Source: Harpalus rubripes
Taxonomy: Eukaryota; Arthropoda; Insecta; Coleoptera; Carabidae
Direction: 5' to 3'
DNA: 64,000 nucleotides
Assembly: GCA_963082715.1 (NCBI GenBank)
Contig: OY720454.1
Location: forward strand, 42,215,454 to 42,279,453
The translations under genes were made by a program, and so were the position numbers. Position 1 is the first letter of the stretch; every line of letters begins with the position of its first letter. The notes beneath the pieces were generated by a model. It was given only the letters and a program-made list of their open reading frames with translations. It searched no databases and was not told where the DNA came from. Below, in pieces: positions 1-12,371 of this stretch.

Positions 1-1402
1 GCTCTAAATTGTGTGTCCCATTTAGAGCTGCCACCATTCGGATCTCGAGAACTATAAGAGATACAATATCGGTTAAATGATACTTTTTGTGCACTTATAG
101 GAGAACATATCAGATGTGCTTTTGTTTTCCCAATTATTCTCACAGGGCACTAGATAATGACGAAAAACTCAATTTTATTATTTTTTTCTTTTTCAAATAA
201 CTTGCAAACAACTAGTAATCGAGAAAAATGTTTTTAATAAAGAAATTAGATATATTTATTGTCTATCCAGTGGCGCTCAAAAATATTTTTTTATGGGTAA
301 ATTTTCGAGATATAACAAACTTATAATTTTTTAAATGAAACCTATATTTGATTTTTACTTTAAGAAAATCCATATTTTTTTCTCTTTTGAATGGTGTAAA
401 GGTTATAAAGTTTTATATAATTTTTTAAATCATATCTGGTATACCTACATACTTACGTTAACTTAAAAATATAGAATTAAAATTATATCATGAACCGTGG
501 TAAAGTCCGTGCGTTTGGAGAAAAAACAAATCGGCGCAGTAGAAGTTGTATTACCCAACCTACAAATGTTGACTATTAATACTCGCTCAAAAAACATTTA
601 ACTGAATAATATTTAAATGTTATTAATTTTATTATTATTATTATTATCATTTACGATACATAAAATTCATAAACAAGTATACATATAATTATTACTCGCA
701 CAAAATATGTTTGATTGAATATCTTTGTCCATATTTATATCTATAACTTATACGCAACAAACAGCTGCTACCTGTCGCAATATCGTACCATCCCTACTTT
801 CGCAAGTTGTACTCTCCTGGGTGAATTTTGGCTTGTGCGCCGGTTTTTTCTCTGAATGCACGGACTCTAGGTATGGAATAAGTTACTTAGTAAAATAAAA
901 TTCTGTTTTGAAAAATCAATTAGTCTTGACAAAAAATAGGAAATTTCATGAAAAATATAGAAAAATCTAATATTTAAAGGATAAAACAAATTTAAAATAC
1001 AATAAACTTTATACCAATCGAAAGAGAAAAAATAAGTATTTTTCTTTAAAAAAAATCAAATATGGGTTCCATTTAAAAAAAATAACTTTGTGTATTATCT
1101 CAGAAATTTACCGATAAAAAAAATATTTTCGTGCACCACTGTATAGACAATAAATATATGTAACTTTTTTATTTGAAACATTTTTCCCAATTACTGATAG
1201 TATAGAAGTAATTTCAAAATGAAAAAATGACCAAATTCAGTTTTCCGCCATTATCTAGTGCGCTATGAAATTTTTTGGAAAAACAAAAGCACATCTCAGA
1301 TGGCGCCCTATAGGTGCACAAAAAGTTCCATTTAACTGACATTGTATCTCTTATAGTTCTCGCGATCCCAATGGTGGCAGCTCTAAATGGGACACACTGT
1401 AT
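1..1402. mobile_element. Foldback element with ~400-bp inverted arms
   Basis: Bases from about 11 to 420 reappear, diverged, as the reverse complement of about 1000-1402. Matching landmarks include GTGTGTCCCATTTAGAGC at the outer edge and the TATATTTATTGTCTATCCAG region further in. A second, shorter inverted pair lies in the loop, with GTCCGTGCG near 507 and its complement near 865, so the loop may itself hold a smaller element. No transposase is visible. The outer left edge is at the window boundary, so target-site duplication cannot be checked. A non-autonomous DNA transposon of foldback type is the simplest reading; superfamily is unknown. Confidence 0.75.
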
Positions 1403-1419
1403 CACTTCAGGTTAATCAA

Positions 1420-1860
1420 ATACCAAATTTGAGAAAATTTGTATCATGTTTTAATATATTTTTCAAGGACATGAAGAAAAATAAAGTACCACTTCCGGAT
1501 TATTTAGAAAAAATCTAAAATAAATCTTAAATACCAAATTTGAAAATTTTTGGATTATATCATAATATATTATTCACGAAAATCTGTTCAGAGCTTAAAT
1601 TAAAGTTTCACGTCCGGTTTATCAATTTTAGCCACAATCTAAGTTGTTACACTTGATATAAAACTCTTAAATAGTAAAATTAAAAAGTTTTGGATTATAT
1701 TTTAATACAGTTTTTCATTAAAAACTGTTATGGGTTTCAAGTAAAGAATCTCTTCCAAAGATGCAGACATCATTTTAAAAATAATAATTCTTGCTTATTC
1801 ACTGAAAACTCACTATCGAATTTTTTTACATTATATTCGTATTATAGTGCGCTCGTATTT
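1420..1860 (+). repeat. Degenerate copies of the ~140-bp modular-repeat unit
   Basis: Two or three decayed copies of the unit best seen at 28.2-29.2 kb are present, each with a CACTTCCGG/TTTATCAATTTTAG-like core followed by TACCAAATTTGAAAA and TTGGATTATAT. The end, TTCACTGAAAACTCACTATCG near 1800, matches sequence beside the CA microsatellite at 29.35 kb. This is a fragment of the modular family described further along the window. From 1876 to 2357 I see nothing else recognisable. Confidence 0.55.
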
Positions 1861-2357
1861 ATTACGGGACAATAAGTTTGTTAGTTTCACTACTTTAGTT
1901 TTTCCTGCAAACCCAGCAATTTTAACGGTGCTGTAATAAAGTCTATTGCGAAACGCCAGCAGTAAAAATTAAGATACTAAAATTTTATTTGTTTCGCAGT
2001 TAATGCGTCACAGAAGTAACGAGAATGATTTAAAAAAATCTTTTATTCGTAAAGTATAAATTAAGCTCGGCCATCTTCAAAATAAGTCCTGTGGGACTGA
2101 AAACGATATCAGCGTCGCTGTCATTCTTGTAGCAATAACAATAACTGTAGTCTTCCTGTAAGAGGCTATTAACAGACTAAATGGTGTCTTTTCCGGTGAC
2201 AGTTGTTTTTGGGGAACAAAATATAAAAATCTGGGCTGTAGGGTGGGTGAGGAAGAATAGAGATATTTTTCAGTTTTCTGACTGAACTTTGTCGTGGTGG
2301 ATAATTTACGTTTTTTCAATGTTGTTTTAGGCACTGAAAATAATCTCCACCGTTCGT

Positions 2358-2456
2358 CACTCACCCTACAGCTTTGACTTGGCACCGTGTGACTTTTATT
2401 TGTTCCTCAAAATCAAAACTCATTTAAAAGGACACTATTTCGAAATTCTACTGTGA
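2358..2456 (+). pseudogene. mariner transposase C-terminal remnant
   Basis: Translation from 2358 gives HSPYSFDLAPCDFYLFLK and continues to KGHYFE before a stop at 2454. This matches the very conserved mariner/SETMAR-type block YSPDLAPxDxxLF...LKG, which carries the third catalytic Asp of the DD34D triad. The usual upstream transposase parts are not recognisable in frame, so it is a truncated, dead fragment. A longer open frame on the opposite strand over the same stretch is a shadow. Confidence 0.8.
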
Positions 2457-2480
2457 AACTGAGTTCAGTAGTTATGCTAA

Positions 2481-3696
2481 TAATACATTAAAACACAAGT
2501 ATCATAAGGCAATCTGTTAACGTTCGAGTCCAAGCCTAGCGGCTCGTTTTACAAAGGACGAGTGCGTTGACAGGCGTTATGATACATGTTTTTATACTAT
2601 TTTTTCTAGTGAGGTAATTTACAATTATTTTTTTTTTAAAAAGAACTTGTCAAAAATATGACTTGGTGTTTTTTTGTCAGTTATGTTGGTAGCGCTTCCC
2701 GCTAACATTTGAAATTTCACATTTTGACAGTTTGTGTATTGTGTGATTCTGACTGATTGTTTGCATTAAAACATTGTATCAAACATTTATAAAATTATGG
2801 AAGAGGAGAACCAATACTTACAACGTACTCCACCGGTTTATTAATGAACGACCTGATTTGACATATCTTGTAATAAAGGTAAATTTATCAAATAACGAAT
2901 CGGGATCGCTGGTTCGTGTTAGTTATTATCATAAATAAAACTCTTTAAATAATGAAATACATTAATGAACAATTTATTGATCTACACTTTTACATTCCAC
3001 CATTTTGTCAACACATCGACTGCTCAGTTGCAGACATAACAGCAACAGCTGTTCTTACATTCTTCAGTACAAAACATATGTTGTATTTGCATACGGCACT
3101 TATGCCTAAATCATATTTATAAATTTAATATTCGACAGTTTACCTCGACGTGGAACTGGAACTCATGGATCGTAAAATTTTCATATTTCCTTGGAAGTAG
3201 CCACAAATTAAGTAGACAGTGTCAACATTTCAAATAACGTGCACTATACATTTCAAAACCTGCCTAATATAATATAACAATACAAACAGCTGAAAATTGC
3301 AATATTACCCTAAAATTAAATTGTAATAAATAAAACTTACCGATTAAATTGTTTTGACAAATCAAATCTGAGCGCATTATTTCTTGTTTCATAATTTTTT
3401 TGTTGAAAGATTTTAACTTCACATATTTTTCTTTCTGAACTAACACAGCTATAGCTATAAATTTTTCTTCTTTCTAGGCCTATCACCTAGAGATAAAATA
3501 AAAATCAATAATTAGAAGTAATATTTCAACATAAACAACTTACCATTTTGAGGTTATATGTAATTCATCTGTCATGACTACCACCTCTAGAATACGAAAG
3601 GCGCCAAAAATAGTACGTTTATAGATCTTCTAAACGTCGTGTTTTCAGTGATAAACAGTGCTTTTATAGACTCATAAGAACACCGAAATAGAAAAA
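2481..3696 (+). repeat. 1.2-kb dispersed repeat, copy A
   Basis: Nearly the whole interval aligns in direct orientation with 48541-49745. Both begin TACATTAAAACACAAGTATC and both end near CTCATAAGAA followed by CCGAAATAG. The left end contains an imperfect hairpin: bases 2499-2530 (GTATCATAAGG...CGAG) pair with 2556-2585 (CGAGTGCG...TTATGATAC). No coding capacity is visible. It is probably a non-autonomous transposable element; class unknown. Confidence 0.8.
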
Positions 3697-5497
3697 ATAT
3701 TTATTTGTAATTATATAGTATTGATATATTTTGATATTATGTTTACATACTGTCAGAGTGCAAAGCAGACGATTGTTAATGATTGGTCTAGTTTTTAATT
3801 GTACTATTTTTTTTTTATTCCGTGTAAATTGGAAGCCTCTGTAGTTCTAGAAAGTTACGCATTGTTTAAAAAGTAAGTTTATAGTACCTTGCTTAGTTAA
3901 CCTGAGCTTAATTATTTTACAGGTATATTTTTACAAAATAAATTTTTGCTTAAATTCATCCAGACACCCCTTAAAGGGGTGTCATCCGGTGCGGACCACA
4001 CCCCCTTCCCCCGTACCCCTAGTGACGCAACTATGTGGTCTGTTTCTAACTCAAATTTGTTGTGTAGGTGGCGAAGCCGATGCGTTGTGCAGTCGTCGAG
4101 TAATGAAATAGAAATCAATAAGGTAAGAAAGCGTTTGCTCCTTTCACGAAGGAATCAATTTCCAATTATTAATAGCTTTCGTGTCTGGTTACGGTCAGAA
4201 AGGTCACTGCTCCTACTCTAAACCGTTTGGCCCACAATTCACGAGGCCCAGATTACAGACTAGAAGCCTAGAAGACTTCATTATCAAGAGTTATAACCTA
4301 GTAAGGTTTAAAGACATAATAGCAGGTTTTTTAGTTTCATATTCTTCAGCGGAAAGCTTGAGTAAATACAGATAGTGAACGTTTTATAAAATTTTCTTTA
4401 TGAAGAGAAGAAAAGATAGTGAGCTCGCTTATTAAGAAGACAAAGATAGTGCGGAAGTACGTACAGTAAGGAATTTAACACTTCAGTTTTATGAAATTAA
4501 AATTAAGTTCAAAGGTCAACAAAATTTAATTAGTTCAACGGAGTTTTTAATGAAATGAAATATCACTTATGAATAAATAACTAGGTATAATTTTTTTAAT
4601 GTCTAATATAACAACTAAACTGTAACATGAAAGATTTTTATCTAAGTTTAATTTATATATTTTTTACTTACTGACATTTATTTTTCAAACACCTACTTAT
4701 AGCGTGGCTCTTTATCTACTCAAATCTCGTTACTAGTTACACTTTATGGATATTTACGTGTCACATAAAGTAAATAGGTGCATGTTCATACTAGTAACCA
4801 AGAAAAATTGCATAGGTAACGTTTTGAAACTATAAAGCCTTAAATATAAATGTCAAATTAGTTGTTAACAATTACTTAGTTGAAATCTGAGTCACAACAC
4901 ATTTATTCTTACATTCTACAACGTTTACATGATCATAAATGCATGTGCACACAGATATATTAGTTTATATACAAGTTCGTACAATAATTCACAAAAAAAA
5001 AAAACATTAGTTTGCTCTGTCTGTTGGCTTAAAATTTGCTTATATCTAATCAAATTCATTACATTTCTTTATATTTTATTGAAACTCTGAGATAATATTA
5101 CAGATTCATTGTTTTTTTTTGGCGATAATAGGAGTTAGTATATGCATGATGTCACTGAAGAAACTGGATTACAAAATAATTCTGACTATTTGCAGATTTA
5201 TTTTGTTGTCGATTATGTCTATGTATTTTGAAGACATGCAATAATTTTATAAGTAATTTTTTATCTGATTAATAATAAAAATGTTTTCTTTACGCTCTAA
5301 CCAAAATAATCACAATCACAAAATTAAGGGCATGGTTCTTATAAGTGTACATGTTTAATGTCACTAGATCTGCTCGAAATTTCAAATAAAAATAATTACG
5401 AATTAATTTATTTGCTATTCAATATCATTTAAGTGAACAAATAAATAATTATTTTTAATAAAAAAATATTTAATTAATTTTTATAATTAACTTATTT

Positions 5498-5501
<4 letters not shown>
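3697..5501. other. Non-coding AT-rich stretch
   Basis: No convincing gene is seen. The region 3960-4110 is richer in GC and contains the palindrome listed separately; short open frames on both strands there are not supported by any recognisable motif. The rest is low-complexity AT-rich DNA. Confidence 0.5.
3962..3982. repeat. Short near-perfect palindrome
   Basis: GACACCCCTT and AAGGGGTGTC face each other across one base, giving a 10-bp stem. It sits at the start of a C-rich patch (CACACCCCCTTCCCCCGTAC) that stands out against the AT-rich surroundings. It may be the end of an old repeat or a protein-binding site; nothing fixes its role. Confidence 0.5.
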
Positions 5502-5584
<83 letters not shown>

Positions 5585-5610
5585 TATAATAATAAAAATA
5601 ATAATAATTT
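5502..5610. repeat. (TAA)n microsatellite
   Basis: About 30 TAA/ATA units in a row with minor interruptions near the right end. It directly abuts the decayed 3' end of the minus-strand LINE, so it could be the element's former tail expanded into a microsatellite. Confidence 0.9.
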
Positions 5611-5616
5611 ATTACT

Positions 5617-7302
5617 TCAACAGGAATACAATCCAAAACAAGTGAAAAGCTTGTTATGAATAATACCGATTAAGTAATTTATAGAAATATTCCTAAGTCT
5701 AGTTCTAATGGAATCAATATTAAATGTCCGAAGTAATGTATCAGTGCGTGTGTATTGGTCTGGGAAGACATGGAAATGGTTAAACAAAGGGTACTTCAGA
5801 ATTTTCCTTTGTAGCCTTTCGAGTTTCAATATATAAATTTCAAAAATGTGAAACCATATAATTATTGAGTAATCTAACTTGGATTGTATAAACGCGAAGT
5901 ATAAATCAAACAATATTTGAGAAATGTTTACAGTTTCTAACAATAAATCCAAACATTTTACTAGCTGACTTTATAAGATAGTCTAAGTTAAATGAAAATG
6001 ACAAGTCCAGGTAAAAGTAAACTCCTAGGTCTTTCGTGAGTGCAGAACGAAGTAAAGTCTCTAATTAAATTTTATATTCATAAACAATGGGACAATGGGA
6101 AACTTTTTTCGATTATATGTCATAACCTGGCATTTACTGATGTTTAGTGTCAATGTATTAGTAACACCATGGGCAATGATTTACCTACGAATCAGCTAAT
6201 TCCGCTACAACTAATCCATATTAATATCTGAGGGTTAAATCTCAAGAATGAATAACAACGCCAACCATCCAGCCGATTGAGAAATGTTTACAGTTTCTAA
6301 CAATAAATCCAAACATTTTACTAGCTGACTTTATAAGATAGTGTAAGTTACATGAAAATGACAATTCCAGGACAAAGTAAACTCCTAGGTCTTTCGTGAG
6401 TACAGAACGGAGTAAAGTCTCTAATTCAATTTTATATTCATAAACAATGGGAAACTTTTCTCGATTATATGTCATAACCTGGCATTTACTGATATTTAGT
6501 GTCAATTTATTAGTGACACCATGAGCAATGATTCACCTACGAATCAGCTAATTCTGCTACAACAAACCATATTAATATCTGAGGGTTAAATCTCTAGAAT
6601 GAATAACAGCGCCAACCATCGAGCCGATTAGAGCCTCATTTCTCCATCATCACTGCGAATGTGAAAGGCTTGATTACTGCTAAGCAAGATTGATACTATA
6701 ATTTGAGTCATACATTATTCTGTATAGATTAGACTCAAATAAATAAATAAAAAAATAAGTGACACCATTCAGTCATCAGCATAAAGTAACACCTGGCAAG
6801 AGAAATTATCTACAATATTATTAACTACATATAAAAATAAAAGGGGCTCTAAATTTGACCCTTGTGGTATACCGGATTAAGCGACATAATATTTAGAACG
6901 TTAGCCATTGTAAGTTACATATTTCTGATGGTTACATAGATATGACTCAAAAAAATTAACAAGGCTATCATGGATACTAAAATTTCGGATTTTATTTAGT
7001 AAAATGGCATGGTCTAATTCATCAAAGGCTTTTGTGAAGTCCGTATAGACTACATTTATTTGGTGTACTTTATCCAAAATCTCGAAATTAGTCGTAGTTG
7101 ATCTGTGAGGCATGAAACCATGTTGGTGTTGAGTAATGTGGTGCCTTAACTGTGGAAAAATTTGATTGTATATTATAATTTCAAATAGTTTTGCAAAATT
7201 ACATAGTATATAAATTGTTCTGTAATTTTGGATAAGAGACGCATCACCTGACTTCAACACTGGACAAACTTTAACGAACTTCCAAATATCGGAAATTTGT
7301 TA
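5617..7302 (-). pseudogene. Non-LTR retrotransposon (LINE) reverse transcriptase, decayed
   Basis: Read on the minus strand, 7296-7200 gives KFVKVCPVLKSGDASLIQNY, the entry to a LINE reverse transcriptase. Next come motif A as VVYTDFTKAFDELDH (consensus VxLDFSKAFDTVDH), KYVTYNG, motif B as GIPQGSNLEPLLFLYV, and the catalytic YADD near 6780. These run in one frame but are broken by stop codons after YNG, after YYVA and after YADD. Frames 6505-6242 (NISKCQVMTY...KDLGVYF) and 5952-5617 (SKLDYSIIIW...LKLERLQRK) supply the thumb and downstream parts, as in Jockey/CR1-like elements. No endonuclease is seen upstream. It is dead, interrupted by the MITE at 7303 and internally duplicated. Clade is not certain. 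Confidence 0.88.
5919..6632. repeat. 360-bp tandem duplication inside the LINE
   Basis: GAAATGTTTACAGTTTCTAA occurs at 5921 and again at 6281, exactly 360 bases apart. Both copies then run in parallel to CCAACCATC(C/G)AGCCGATT. They differ by scattered substitutions and a 10-base GACAATGGGA insertion in the first copy, so the duplication happened after insertion and is not brand new. Confidence 0.9.
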
Positions 7303-7800
7303 TAGCCGGTTTATGATGGATTTAATTTACAAATTTAGATTTACGAATTCACATTTGTAAATATAAATTGTATGTATTTGCTTTTACTGGTTCTAATGAA
7401 TTTAAGAAATTTATGATGTAGAATTTACATTTAAAATATCATCATATTTTTTATTCTAAATGTAAATTTGTAAATGCGTCCAATCATTTCACAGTATTTT
7501 GAACAATGATTTTGGTGGGGAAAATGACAGTTTCAAGTGACAGTTGAAACATTTTAATTTTAATTTGACAAATTGATTCCGAAAATATGGATATATTATT
7601 AATATTATCTGCAGAACAATGCAGACTGATTATGATAAAAGTGATAAATATCATATAATTGTCATCCCATTTGTGTCAAACCACGTGAACCAATTGGACA
7701 TATTTCATATCTTTAAATTCACTATAAACCAGCAGGGTAAATCGTAAATTTCAAATTTGTAAATCTAAATTTATAAATTATATCCATCATAAACCAGCCA
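7303..7800. mobile_element. MITE with ~50-bp terminal inverted repeats
   Basis: The left end TAGCCGGTTTATGATGGAT and the reverse complement of the right end, TGGCTGGTTTATGATGGAT, match at nearly every base, and the similarity continues for about 50 bp. The element is flanked on both sides by TTGTTA (7297-7302 and 7801-7806), a plausible 6-bp target duplication. There is no coding capacity. It lies in the LINE remnant, so it is younger than that element. Superfamily is not assigned. Confidence 0.85.
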
Positions 7801-7806
7801 TTGTTA

Positions 7807-10019
7807 ATTAATTGATTAGCCGAAATTGATTTTTTAAATAATATATGGTAGGAATCGAACCTGGGTCGTCCAAATCCCACAGACACGCGATCCTGAAATA
7901 TATTATCTACATTCTCTTTTCATGAATATTGAAGGGATTAATAATTGGCGATAAATTCATAAAGTAAGTTTGTTCTGTCGGATTTTGCTTAATATTCCCT
8001 TTTATTCAATAACATAATTTACGATCGAAGTAGAGAAAAGTAACTCTGAAATATCCGAAACGAAATCCTGAGGATGTTCAAAAGTCCTTTATTATCATAT
8101 TTGGAAAGTTTCCAGTGTATCCAGAGACTCTGTATGATTAAAGACATATCAATTTTCAATACAAAATAAAACTCCTCAATTCGATTTCGCTCGGATTCAA
8201 TCCTACAAAGTTCCAGTCTTTCAGTGGAGAAAAAACATAAAGCGATCGAAAACAAACGTACCACCCCGGAGTTGGAAATGTGGACGTGTCTGAAATTAGG
8301 CGCAGTTTTTTCAGGTTTACCAAGCACGCAGCTGTGGTGGCAGCACTGCTAATTTATCTACAGTGTTTCACTCGGAAATATTGAAAAACTCTTTGAATTA
8401 CAATTAAAGTTCGGAGATGTAAGATTTCTTTCTTTTAGAGTATTTATCTTACAGAAGTCGGTATTCGGAATTGTCGGTCAAGGATTATTGGAAACAAATG
8501 AAGCGAGAAATTAAAAATGAAACAAGAACAACGAAGAGAAATGGACTATCTATTGCTGGATGTAATATTCTGCTTTACACAACATATTACTGTATTTGAT
8601 AATAACTATAAGTGATGTTCATCTGATGTTACAGTATATGCATTTATAGTTAATATTGAAGCGCAAAAGACGTTATTTTGATTTAAATTCTTAAACAGTA
8701 TAAGAGTATAAAAACCCCCTAATTGAGCAATTTCTAAATTACGTATTTAGTTTTACATACTCCTGTAATTTATCTTGTCTTAAGTATGGTTTGTTCGAAG
8801 ATATTTCGTTATGGCTTTAACTTACTAAGCCTGTGGTGGACCGCACACAGCAAGAGATTGTACCTGTTGGCGCTCAGGGTAGGATTGCGAAATATTTAAA
8901 TTCGGAAATCTCTAATTTCTGTGCGCATTAGGTATTTCAGATTTACTTGAAATAATAATGAATTCGAAAAATTAAATTAAGTCTTTGACTATTATTAGAA
9001 ATATAAGATGAGAAGAATTATCCTTGACCGGTATTAATACATATTAGGGAAAATAAGATACCAAAGTGTAATATTATGTATTTATTGTTATGTATGGCAC
9101 TATTGTTTAATTGCATTATGTAATTAAATGACGAATTGTTATACAATGATACATTTATGTAACATTTTTTTTTGCTTCATTATCATTAATAATATTTGTA
9201 CAAAATTCTCTGTTCCATTATTAAAAATAAAATTCAATTGGGAAATATTGAATACATACCTGTCCTTTCACCCCTATAAATCAAGCTTAAATCCCTAACA
9301 ATAGACCCGCTGAGAGGGCCATATCGAAATAACTTCGAACAAACTATACCAATTCATTTTTAGTTTTCTCTGAAAAATTTTACTAATCTTTCAAAAATAA
9401 TCTGGGCCTAGATTAATAGGTCATCTTACGTTTAATATAATAAACTTGTTTGGTTCCTGTCCTACAGAAAGCGTCATTTGTAGTTCAAATCAGTTAATTT
9501 TAATACAGATATTTTTATTTGTAATCCAGACTAGTTAATTTTATTTCAAAGAGCATTAAATGTAATTCGGAACAAACTATTTTTTATTCAAAAGCTGAAA
9601 TATTTACCTAACTTCAATTATAATCAACTAGTGTCCCTAATTTGGAGTGCTCTAGCAAACAAAAACAAAAAAAAAAACATATTAGAAGCGTTTACGAAAT
9701 TTTTAGTAATTTTTTATATTAAATGCTATATTTATTACAGTTAGTCGAGAGTTTATCGATATATCAGACTGTTTAAAACTAATATGTTTTAAATGAGAGA
9801 AATTAGAAATTATCAACTCCTTGAGGTAGCAACCCGCTGCACTTGGGAATAGAACGGTTAACCCGCCCTGACTCTATTTAAATAAGTCAATAAATAAATG
9901 GAAATAACTGTTTCTGTTACTTGGAAAAATTAGTTATATGTTTTTACGTGTTTAAGTTTAATTTTAGTATTGTTTGAAATAGCTGTAGTATCTTAAACTA
10001 TTTATTAATATTAATATTA
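7807..10019. other. Non-coding stretch with a tRNA-like fragment
   Basis: On the minus strand near 7845-7880 there is GGTTCGATTCC, matching the RNA polymerase III B box, in a context like a tRNA-derived SINE end; no matching A box is clear. From 8000 to 10019 I see only AT-rich DNA with weak, unsupported open frames. Confidence 0.4.
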
Positions 10020-10420
10020 TTGCATCTGGCTTCACGCGAGTGCGCGCGCACCCACACGCCCAGCGTACAGCTGCTACAGCGTTGATCGACTGCGCTGAAC
10101 TCAGACTGTGTCTGGCTTGCAAACGGTAAACACGTATCGCGTCGTCGTCCGCGAGAGTGGTTTTTCCACCATTTTGCATAAAACTTTCTGATTTTCATAT
10201 GGTCAGTAAAGTAATTGGTTGTTTAATTATCGTACGCGTAGCTTGATTAGCCTAACACGACTAATTCAAGGAGTATCGTTCGGTTTTCATTTAATTTGGT
10301 ACTTTATAGTCCGCGAATACTTTCCGGCGCCAATTTATGCAGCTAATAGACACATCTCAGGAATCAATTGTAAAATCGAACTGTACAATTTGATTTCTCA
10401 CGGGAATTCGTGTTGTTAGG
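10020..10420. other. GC-richer patch, possible promoter or 5' exon
   Basis: Around 10030-10160 the sequence turns GC- and CpG-rich (GCGAGTGCGCGCGCACCC, CGCGTCGTCGTCCGCGAG), unlike its AT-rich neighbours. Short frames on both strands carry no recognisable domain. Candidate readings are a host promoter or an LTR of a retroelement whose leader follows near 10.8-11.1 kb. I cannot decide between them. Confidence 0.3.
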
Positions 10421-10799
10421 GATTTGATTCATATTTCCTTGGGTGAATTTATTATTATTTCTTTGTAAACCTGTTTACACAAGTTCACCTTCGAGTGACG
10501 TCATTCACAGCGCATCTGCTGTTATTGTCGACTAGGTACATTCAATGCAACAAGTTTTGCATTCTAGTTGGTTGTTATTAAGTTCATTTAGAGTTCTTAA
10601 TATTGTTTAACTACATTTGTTTGTTCATACACTTATGAAATGATTTAGTTAATTTCTACAAATCTCGTATTTGTTCTAATTTTGGTTTATTATTGTTTAT
10701 GTCACTTATATTCAATACGCTATCACATATCTCTCAGAATTGGTTTTCAGTTGTTTTGTTATTTTGTTGCAATTATATTTAGCACGTTTGTTAGTTCGT

Positions 10800-11135
10800 A
10801 AAACTATCTGGTCCTTCGTTCGTTGTTAATTAGTACGTTTCACAAATTATTATTGTCCCGTTTATTGGCCAAGTCCAGTGATGTGAACCAGCTATCGAAG
10901 GTTGTAATTATTTTGGTTTACATATAGTTTTGTTTTATTCATTGAATTTAACATCAAACATATTGTTGGTGCTTCTAGACCGGATTCGCTGATCTAGAGA
11001 CATCGCATTTGGGCTTGCGAGCAGGATCAAAACATTTTGGTTCTTCTAGACCGGATTCGCTGGTTTAGGGTTTGAACATTTGGTCCTTCGAGCCATTAGG
11101 TCCTTATTACTTAGTCCTTCGCACCGGAGGAACGC
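10800..11135 (+). mobile_element. Possible LTR-retroelement leader with repeated motifs
   Basis: TTCTAGACCGGATTCGCTG occurs at about 10975 and again 67 bases later. GGTCCTTCG or TTAGTCCTTCG occurs several times (10811, 11081 and towards 11120). Repeats of this kind are common just inside insect BEL/Pao- or gypsy-like elements, but no gag or pol follows. Treated as a relic; the assignment is weak. Confidence 0.3.
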
Positions 11136-11297
11136 AACACAGACACGGAAATGACTTATCTGAAATTATAGAAGTGACTAAAGTACAAACATATTGGTTT
11201 ACCAGAGACAACAAATTTACTTTTACGCTATAAAAGGTAAACATATTTAACAAGCAAAGAAGTAGCAGATTCACTGTCGCTAAGGCGTTTCATAGAG

Positions 11298-11306
<9 letters not shown>

Positions 11307-11373
<67 letters not shown>
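11307..11373. repeat. (TA)n microsatellite
   Basis: An uninterrupted TA tract of about 33 units. Confidence 0.95.
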
Positions 11374-11374
<1 letters not shown>

Positions 11375-11483
11375 GATTATTTTCAATATTTTAAATATTA
11401 TGTTTATCGCCGTTATCATTTTGCCTAAGGTTGCTATGAATATTGTTGAAGAGATGGAATGATCAACCGTTGATGAGTTATAA

Positions 11484-12371
11484 GGTGTAATAATGAGGCT
11501 TGTATAGTCCACTTATTGTTGTACATTTATTCACGACGTTTTGGGCCTAAGGCAGGCCCAACTTCAGCTAATCGGTGAATATACAATAATTCTTATTACA
11601 TGTTACAAAAATCTTAAAATCGTATTAGACACAAATCTTAGGCTAGACGCACACGTGCGATTCTCCTGACTCTTAGTCGCTGGAAAATCTTTTTTCTACC
11701 TCAGATATTATTCTTAAATCGTTTCTGTGTCGAAAGGGCCAGTTGTACTAACACAGTTTAAACTATGTTTATTGCAATACCATGGTAACGCCAAAAATCT
11801 TGTTGTATATCAACGGTTTACTGTTTATACTTAGTTTAAACCACTGCACTTTTGTTAAACGCTAGTGATCGGCCGTTTAAACTACAGGTAAAGTTAGTTT
11901 ATTTTTAAAATGCTGATATTTTAAGCTGCAGTTTAAACTGTAATTGTGCAACCAGCCCTAAATCATTAGACACCTCAGACATTTAAAAGTAAAATTTTAT
12001 TAACACAGTGACATATATTCAACAGCAAATGAACTACGACTACGACACAATAGTCGCAAGTGCGCGCAATTTCATGCCTGTTCTTGTGTCTCATTTCAAG
12101 TTGCGACAATCGCGTCGTTGCAAAAATTGCAACTGAACCATCGCGCGACAGAAAATCACATGTGCGCGCCTGCCTAATTTGGCTGTGTAGATAAATTTTA
12201 CGACAACGCAGCCAAATTAGATTTATGTCCAATACAATTTTAGGATTTTTGTAACATGTAATCCGAATTATTGTATAATCAACGATTACCTGAAGATGGG
12301 CTTGCCTTAGGTCGAAGCGTCCTGAATAAATGTTCAACCATACGTGGACAATGTAAACCTTATTATTACAC
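11484..12371. mobile_element. Foldback element carrying hammerhead-like arms
   Basis: About 150-190 bases at the left (from GGTGTAATAATGAGGCTTG) match the reverse complement of the right end (GGTGTAATAATAAGGTTTAC read on the minus strand up to 12371). Each arm contains a CTGAAG-stem-AAAC/GAAGC-GTC motif, near 11535-11562 on the minus strand and 12291-12322 on the plus strand. The inner right flank has an extra small stem-loop, AATTTGGCTG paired with CAGCCAAATT (12177-12222). A separate MITE sits inside. No protein is encoded. Confidence 0.75.
11735..11959. mobile_element. MITE with AGGGCYRGTTG ends
   Basis: The left end AGGGCCAGTTGTACTAACAC and the inverted right end AGGGCTGGTTGCACAATTAC are similar and both run into CAGTTTAAACT. 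The element is 225 bp, non-coding, and nested in the larger foldback. Target duplication is not obvious. Confidence 0.7.

Noticed and set aside
2077..2385. 102-codon minus-strand frame
   Set aside because: It overlaps the plus-strand mariner remnant in antisense and shows no domain.
8019..8327. 102-codon minus-strand frame as a gene
   Set aside because: No motif, no splice or start support, and composition like the flanking non-coding DNA.
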